From Selaginella moellendorffii (lineage: Eukaryota; Streptophyta; Lycopodiopsida; Selaginellales; Selaginellaceae): a DNA stretch of 64,000 nucleotides. Below are positions 59,001 through 64,000 of the stretch, piece after piece (position 1 is the stretch's first letter; each line of letters opens with the position of its first letter). Location: contig NW_003314416.1 of the NCBI RefSeq assembly GCF_000143415.4, positions 67,332 through 131,331 on the forward strand, in the 5' to 3' direction. The position numbers and the translations under genes were made by a program. Under the pieces are notes generated by a model. That model ran no database searches and was not told the DNA's origin. It worked only from the letters and a program-made list of their open reading frames with translations.

Positions 59001-59238
59001 GGTAGGAAAGGTGGCCTTCGGAGATGTGAGGCGGAGTGGGCGAGCGAGAACGGGGCGCAAAGAAATCCTCCTGGTAAGGCATATTTCATTTGATTTTTGA
59101 CATGTTTATTTTGTCCTTCAGGTTTCACCTCTGTCGGGTGTTTGGGCTGGGCGGAAACTTCGGGGGATCGTCAACACGGAATTGCTGGATGCTGTGGAAG
59201 AGGTGAAGAAAGGTTTGAAGAAACGGAAAAGGGGGTGA
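56084..59238 (+). CDS. Crinkler/RHS-like P-loop NTPase with putative nuclease tail
   Basis: Five exons with matching phases: about 56084-56261, 56444-56650, 56941-58182, 58235-59073, 59122-59238; about 860 residues. No ATG precedes exon 1 in frame (a stop lies at 56057), so either an upstream exon is missing or translation starts at the ATG at 56452. Order: a small helical header resembling a SAM-like fold (exon 1), a charged coiled coil (exon 2), and an NTPase domain with Walker A APSGSGKT (about 57188-57210) and Walker B VVVLDEAQ (about 57624-57650). The C-terminal region has a PDGMFLLR...VFLQFRTG pattern that could be a degenerate restriction-endonuclease-like core, then KKRKRG, a likely nuclear signal. 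The layout recalls CR/RHS-type proteins derived from transposons. Function unknown; introns of 182 and 290 bp are long for this window. Confidence 0.65.
56385..56410. promoter_or_regulatory. Telomere-like (AAACCCTAA) motif
   Basis: Two to three CCCTAAA units lie about 45 bp ahead of the in-frame ATG at 56452. The motif matches the plant telomere unit and the telo-box found in many plant promoters and leaders. It sits inside the inferred first intron, so it may mark an alternative promoter that would skip the header exon. Confidence 0.5.
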
Positions 59239-59944
59239 AGCGCTTTGCTCGTCTTCGGGCCACTCACAGTTCTGCCCTGTGTCCTTGATCTTCTGTTTTG
59301 GGAAGGATTTGAAGAGTTTTTTAGGGACCACATCAATAAATCTCACTTTGTGAAAACGTTGCAGCAAGTCTTTCACATAATCCATGATTGCTTCTTTATG
59401 GTTTCCGCTCTTGGTGATCTACAGCGTGTTTCCCATGCTATCTAAATTTTAAAATTTGATAAACCATGTAGTTTCAGGTTTAAACTTATAGAACATTTAA
59501 TGTTTCTAGAATATTCAGAGTATTATAGGTTTAGATTTATAGAACTTAAGTTCCTAGAATATTCAGAGTATATATTATGAACTTTATAGAGTTTGCAAGC
59601 AAAGAATGTGGAAAAGGGCGAGCTATTCACTGATTCTTATACCTTAACAGGTTGTGGCTCGCTCGTTAATTTGATCCAACCGTTGGCAGCCGTCGGATCA
59701 AGTTAGGTTCTCTGTGAGAACGTGGCTGACAATTGCCAGGTTCTCTAGAACCCAGCTGCCAGCCACCAGGTTCTGGAGAACCCTCTCATCCTCCACAAAA
59801 TTATAGTCGTTAACATACCAGTTAACAACATCTACTAATAAATTTAATCGTTAACTGGAGCGAAGGGGTAGCCACGTAAGAGAGGAGGTGCTATATTATG
59901 CATTTCTCCCAGATCTCATAGCGCAAACGTCAACTTACAATTAG
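59239..59944. other. AT-rich spacer between the two NTPase copies
   Basis: An imperfect direct repeat is visible: TTATAGAAC...TTCTAGAATATTCAGAGTAT at about 59487-59524 and again at about 59539-59572. Around 59700-59780 the phrase AGGTTCT(G/C)(T/A)...GAGAAC recurs several times. The short frames at 59245-59445 and its antisense are not protein-like. No gene is supported. Confidence 0.45.
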
Positions 59945-61100
59945 TATAGACTCCATTGATTTCCCAAGGCTCCACAAGCTCCACAGAGGGAGGTACAGGG
60001 TTTTTGTGACTGCGATAGAGTACTTTGTTGCAAGCAAGCGGCCCATGGAGGAGGCAACAGGCTTTTTTGTGGAGTTCTTCGACAGAATTTGCACTACGGA
60101 TTCTCTCGGAGCAGGCGTCAGTGTTACCGAAAGGCGGGGTCTACATGGACAGGACCGTTTGGACTGATGTGCGGCATTTTCTTGAGAGAAATTGCAATCT
60201 AGCTGCCATGCAAGAGTTGAAGGTGATACTTTACCACGAAATTTTTGGATCTTCTTCAACTTTCATCAACATCAAGGACCCAGCGCTTCAGTTGGTGGAA
60301 TATGGTTTAGCCTGGTTGACGAATGAAAGCCAATTGGAACTCAAGAACATTGATGACTTCTTCTCGGGCCGCAAACAACGCTGGATAAGGCTTGAGGAAC
60401 CTGCTGTACTCAGAGTGCTCTATCACCATTTTATGACTGACTCGAACTCCTGTCAAGACATGCTTATCAGCAAAGGACAAGGTGATCACTCAAAGATCGG
60501 TCTGGGGTTTGAGAAGCTGGCTGCTTTTGGGGCAGCTCAGGAACTAGATGGGAAGCTGCCAGCAGAGTTTGTGAGGGAGTTCCTTCACCAAGAGAACAAG
60601 GTGCTGTTACGCAACGACACTTTCAAAGTTCCCGGCATCTACTTTGAGACTGCAAAGCTTGAGAGACCATGCACTGGTGTAGACATGGAGGTGACAATCT
60701 GCGTGGAAAAGCATGCTCACGACAGCAGGTGCTACACTTTGAAAAAATATATTGACGATGTGGATGGCATGGCAGTTTTCCTACTGTTTTGCTGACAGGT
60801 AATACTCATTGATTCATGGACACTTTTCTGACTGTTGTTGGCAGGTAATGCTCATTGGACTGGCCATCTTTTTCTTGGGCAATTACTCTGGGCGTCGGCT
60901 CGTCCCTTACGTGTTACAAATGAAGTCAAAAAGGCGTGCTGGCACTCAAGGTGGTATTACTGATGTGTTAGATTCTACTGATCTACTGGAAGGAAAGAAA
61001 ATTGAGGATGCAGGTTTCCAAACCTTGGCTTCAGAGAATGGTTTATTAAGACTCGCTGTCCTTCCTCATAAAGAAGCCTTGGATCAGGCATGTTTTATTT
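59945..61100 (+). pseudogene. Decayed 5'-truncated paralogue of the NTPase gene
   Basis: From about 59950 one frame matches the late NTPase domain of the gene at 56084-59238 (SIDFPRLHKLHRGRYRVFVTAIEYF against its FIDISRLDMPAITSMY...LSTAIEKYV). Near 60130-60165 sense jumps to another frame, which stays open to a stop at 60793-60795 (paralogous blocks: LVEYGLAWL against LVDCGFATL, LEEPAV against LQEPMI, LDGKLPAEF against FDNKLPAEV). More coding-like sequence follows at 60841-61090. It has no header, coiled coil, Walker A or Walker B. It is most likely a pseudogene; the alternative is a diverged gene with an unseen intron at the frame jump. Confidence 0.7.
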
Positions 61101-61144
61101 GTATGTGTGTTTTACTTAATTATATGTGTGTTTTTACTTACTAA

Positions 61145-61668
61145 TCAGTGGACGTTATTCCCCAAATAAAAAGCAAAAGATAGAAGGTGCAATGCAACTA
61201 TTGTGTGGAGTAATTGGTGCTGGTGGTGGTTCAATGTTTCTCAAAGAGTGGTTGGTTGATACCACCTGGCAAATGAAGAATGAGGCAGTTCCTGGGTAGG
61301 GCGAGCACGTTCCCGCCCAGAACGGGCGAGCTGGGCGTTAGCCCGGCGAGCGCATTCTGGAGGGAACAAGCGAGGCCGTGCCCGGGAACGGCCTTAACGG
61401 GTTGTGATGAGACCGTTAACGGACACATGGAATAACGTTATTAATTACGAATGGAATCAAAATGCCCATCAATAACCTCCTGCTTCATTGCTTTGCAAAC
61501 CTCTTGCTTCATATGGTCACCCACAAAATCTCCTTCCTTCATAATATTTAATATTATTCTATTTAAACCAGAAGTTTTACTTGATGTATTAAAATCCCAT
61601 CTTCTGTCTTCTGGTTCTTCTAATTTTATCCTCACAGTATGATTGTTTTATGCCAGGAACGGTGCTGT
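61145..61668. other. Unassigned spacer with a GC-rich palindromic patch
   Basis: Bases about 61285-61420 are GC-rich with short inverted and repeated GGGCGAGC/GCCCGG and ACCGTTAACGG-type words. The remainder is AT-rich. No coding sequence or named element is recognised. Confidence 0.35.
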
Positions 61669-61910
61669 GACCTCAAGGTGACTTTTTAGCAATCAATCGT
61701 GCTTTGTTCTTTGTGCAACAGGGCAACTTTGCTGCGAGTTTCTTCTTGGGCTGGAGCATCACCATTGCTGCTGGCCTTGCCTCGCGGCGTATGATGATGA
61801 GGTCTGGCGAGGGTGCCAAGTACAAGAGCTCAATGCACGCACTGAGGGAAATTATGGCCAAGGAAGGAGTCAAGTCCTTGTTTAAGGGTGCAGGTGCTAA
61901 CATCTTGAAC
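61669..61910 (+). pseudogene. Carrier exon 3 fragment
   Basis: Near-identical to 55617-55885 of the intact carrier gene, starting in the last codons of exon 2 and running through intron 2 into exon 3. Three differences stand out: loss of 10 bp in the intron between two AG dinucleotides, loss of 21 bp (seven codons including most of SYPIDTV), and an abrupt end after ANILN. It lacks all upstream exons and cannot make a carrier. Confidence 0.9.
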
Positions 61911-62328
61911 GGGCCAGACGTGAAAAGGAGATTATCAGGGTTACCTAGTTACACGTGAAAAGGAGATAAGGTCAAATGCAACTATCGCTCTCCATTGTCC
62001 AAGAGGTTGCAGTTGTGGGCGGGATGCCAACGCATTCGTCCAGAAACTTGCACCAGAGTGGAGATAGACCAATCAAAGAAGAACAAAAATAAAGGACTCG
62101 AAAGAGTCATTATTAATTTTTTTTAACCTGCGCTTAAACGAATAAGTGCATTTAGGAAATGCTTGTCTGGTTTCTGCATGAATACAACAGTTTCTGGTTT
62201 GTTTCAATGTGGCCAAGAAAGAGCAGCGGCGATGACGAATTTCAAGCAAGTCTCAGAACCTCGATCTCTTGTGGCTATAACTAAGGTTTCTAAAGGCAAG
62301 TAATAAGTATGGATTGGGTAGTTTCGCG
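61911..62328. other. Unassigned spacer between carrier fragments
   Basis: A GTGAAAAGGAGAT word is repeated at 61920 and 61957. Otherwise there is no similarity to flanks and no coding sense. Confidence 0.35.
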
Positions 62329-62610
62329 GGTGTGGTTTGCTGGAAACCTGGCGTCGGGAGGCCTTGCCGGTGCCTCCTCGCTCTTCTTTGTCTACTCGCT
62401 GGATTATGCCCGGACCCGCCTGGCCAACAATGCCAAGGCTGCAAAGAAGGGTGGTGGCGGTAGCGGTGGCGGTGGCCGCCAGTTCAATGGCCTCCAGAAG
62501 ACCCTGGCCAGTGATGGCATTGCCGGCCTTTACCGCGGCTTCAACATTTCGTGCGTGGGTATTGTTGTGTACCCGGGCCTCTATTTTGGAATGTACGACT
62601 CTCTCAAGCC
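62329..62610 (+). pseudogene. Carrier exon 2 fragment
   Basis: Matches 55308-55600 of the carrier gene from GGGTGTGG to the DSLKP codons, with a 12-bp (four-codon) deletion in the NGLLDVYKK region and a proline where the intact gene has arginine. It shares base changes (GGTAGC in the glycine loop; GACTCTCTC) with the copy at 62880 rather than with the intact gene. It lies downstream of the exon 3 fragment, so exon order is reversed relative to the gene. Confidence 0.9.
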
Positions 62611-62852
62611 CAAAGTCTACAGGAAAAATACAAAGAGAAAGCAATTTTCACTTCTCGATTCTTAGAAATTTTGTGGAAGAACTTTACCAGCGAGGAAGCC
62701 ACGGCGTGCATAGCGGGGACGAAGAATCGGAGGCCACTGTTGTGGTCTTCGTAGCCTTTGAAGAATATAACCATTGAAAATGTGTGGATCAATAGAAATC
62801 CGAGTGAGATGAGAGCTGTTCTAACAAAAACACACACCAATTAAATAGTGTC

Positions 62853-63620
62853 ATGCTCATTGTCTGGGTGTACACGCAGGCGCTAAACTTCGCCTTCAAG
62901 GACCACTTCAAGAGGCTCGTCAACTTTAAGGCCGACCGGGACGGCTACTGGGTGGGGTTTGCTGGAAACCTGGCGTCGGGAGGCCTTGCCGGTGCCTCCT
63001 CGCTCTTCTTTGTCTACTCGCTGGATTATGCCCGGACCCGCCTGGCCAACGACGCCAAGGCTGCAAAGAAGGGTGGTGGCGGTAGCAGTGGCAGTGGCCG
63101 CCAGTTCAATGGCCTCCTGGACGTGTACAAGAAGACCCTGGCCAGCGATGGCATTGCCGGCCTTTACCGCGGCTTCAACATTTCGTGCGTGGGTATTGTT
63201 GTGTACCGGGGCCTTTATTTTGAAATGTACGACTCTCTCAAGCCGGTGCTGTTGGTTGGAGACCTCAAGGTGACCTTTTAGCTTGCTCCAGCAATCAATC
63301 GTGCTTTCTTCTTTGTGCAACAGGGCAACTTTGCTGCGAGTTTCTTCTTGGGCTGGAGCATCACCATTGCGGCTGGCCTTGCCTCGTATCCGATTGACAC
63401 GGTGAGGCGGCGTATGATGATGAGGTCTGGCGAGGGTGCCAAGTACAAGAGCTCAATGCACGCACTGAGGGAAATTATGGCCAAGGAAGGAGTCAAGTCC
63501 TTGTTTAAGGGTGCAGTGCTAACATCTTGAGAGCCGTGGCTGGAGCTGGAGTGTTGTCTGGCTATGACCAATTGCAAATGATCTTCCTGGGAAAGAGTTA
63601 TGGCTCTGGTGGGGGTGGCT
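62853..63620 (+). pseudogene. Second carrier copy, lacking exon 1
   Basis: Similarity to the carrier gene begins within intron 1 (GCTCATTGTCTGGGTG at 62853) and continues through exon 2 (62880-63269), intron 2 and exon 3 (from 63324). Exon 2 is fully open. In exon 3 a single-base deletion near 63516 changes GAGANILR to a frameshift that stops after six codons. With no first exon and a frameshift it is non-functional, but high identity makes it young. Confidence 0.92.
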
Positions 63621-63726
63621 GACAAGCTAACAAGCTGGATGCAGATCTTGTTTTGTTCATGCTACTGCATTTAATGCTTTAAAGATCATAAAAGGTTTTC
63701 TAATCCATTGAAAAGTATTACTGCTA

Positions 63727-63907
63727 TTGGTGCGGTCATTTCGAATAGTCGGGAAACCAGCCATGATTGATCGAGCTGTGCAAAGTCTGGAATCAGAGGG
63801 CTACGAGTTTGTGGGGGAGTTGAAAGGTCTCACATACGATGAAGTGATCCAGCTAAGGGTGCCTGTCTTTGCTGCTAAGAAGCTTGAGCCGCACCTCAAA
63901 GTGCCAG
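63727..63907 (+). pseudogene. Second copy of the NTPase header exon
   Basis: Near-identical to exon 1 of the NTPase gene (56084-56261), with the same GT donor after VPG, and in the same position relative to a carrier 3' end. Differences include Q to R, V to M, D to G and N to D. An extra base just upstream changes the frame before the exon. Similarity continues into the intron to about 63988, then the window ends. Whether further NTPase exons follow outside the window is unknown, so it may be the start of a real gene. Confidence 0.6.
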
Positions 63908-64000
63908 GTATGGCTTCTCTTGCTTCGCATTTGTTTGTATGGCTATGACTGTTGTGTTTTGTTCCTATGCCCCTCGTTTTCTCTTTGATCCATGTTGGCT

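Noticed and set aside
59125-59385. 86-codon minus-strand frame behind the NTPase gene
   Set aside because: It overlaps the last NTPase exon in antisense and has no domain; the plus-strand exon keeps phase with the rest of the gene.
62309-62665. 118-codon open frame as a functional short carrier
   Set aside because: It is one carrier exon with a four-codon deletion and unrelated ends; a carrier needs three repeats.

Overview
The window is nuclear DNA of a land plant. The best fit is a lycophyte of the Selaginella type. This is inferred from very short introns (mostly 45-70 bp, GT-AG), closely packed genes, a local burst of mostly intronless pentatricopeptide-repeat (PPR) genes and relics, plant-specific families (class III peroxidase, GH17-X8 glucanase, SPIRRIG-type BEACH protein, plant-type ADP/ATP carrier with an N-terminal extension) and TTTAGGG-type telomere motifs (56390-56410). 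No species assignment was tested. There is no prokaryotic or organellar gene organisation, and no tRNA, rRNA or CRISPR array was seen.

Layout. 1-1.9 kb is AT-rich and gene-poor, with a degenerate tandem duplication. 1.9-8.2 kb holds four plus-strand genes: class III peroxidase, receptor-like cytoplasmic kinase, Agenet/Tudor-like protein and a gulonolactone-oxidase-like flavoprotein. 8.2-20.7 kb is a PPR birth-and-death zone. It has two intact PPR genes (10318-12879 plus; 14962-17760 minus), a TrmB-like tRNA methyltransferase between them and at least five PPR relics. It also contains an inverted duplication of the GulLO 3' end plus PPR 5' end, and an AT-rich block with a near-identical direct repeat. 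20.7-32.3 kb is one 20-exon gene for a 3467-residue SPIRRIG/WDFY3-class BEACH protein; all exon phases close. 32.3-36.6 kb carries a proline-rich PPR protein and a divergent PLS-type PPR gene. 36.6-42.2 kb is a minus-strand series: diacylglycerol kinase, AIF/FSP1-like oxidoreductase, a small COMM-like protein and mitochondrial dihydrolipoamide dehydrogenase. 42.5-50.5 kb (plus) carries a ubiquitin E2, a glutaredoxin-domain protein and exportin-1. 51.1-56.0 kb (plus) carries GH17-X8 glucanase, an X8-only protein, TRAX and an ADP/ATP carrier. 56-64 kb is an unstable accessory zone: an intact five-exon gene for a Crinkler/RHS-like P-loop NTPase with a putative nuclease tail, a decayed paralogue, three broken or shuffled carrier fragments and a second copy of the NTPase gene's first exon.

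Most genes are unrelated housekeeping genes. Two themes stand out. First, PPR genes end exactly on the stop codon of a convergent neighbour, once abutting and once overlapping. Second, the carrier 3' end and the NTPase header exon move together as one duplicating segment, which suggests ongoing exon shuffling around an effector-like NTPase family.
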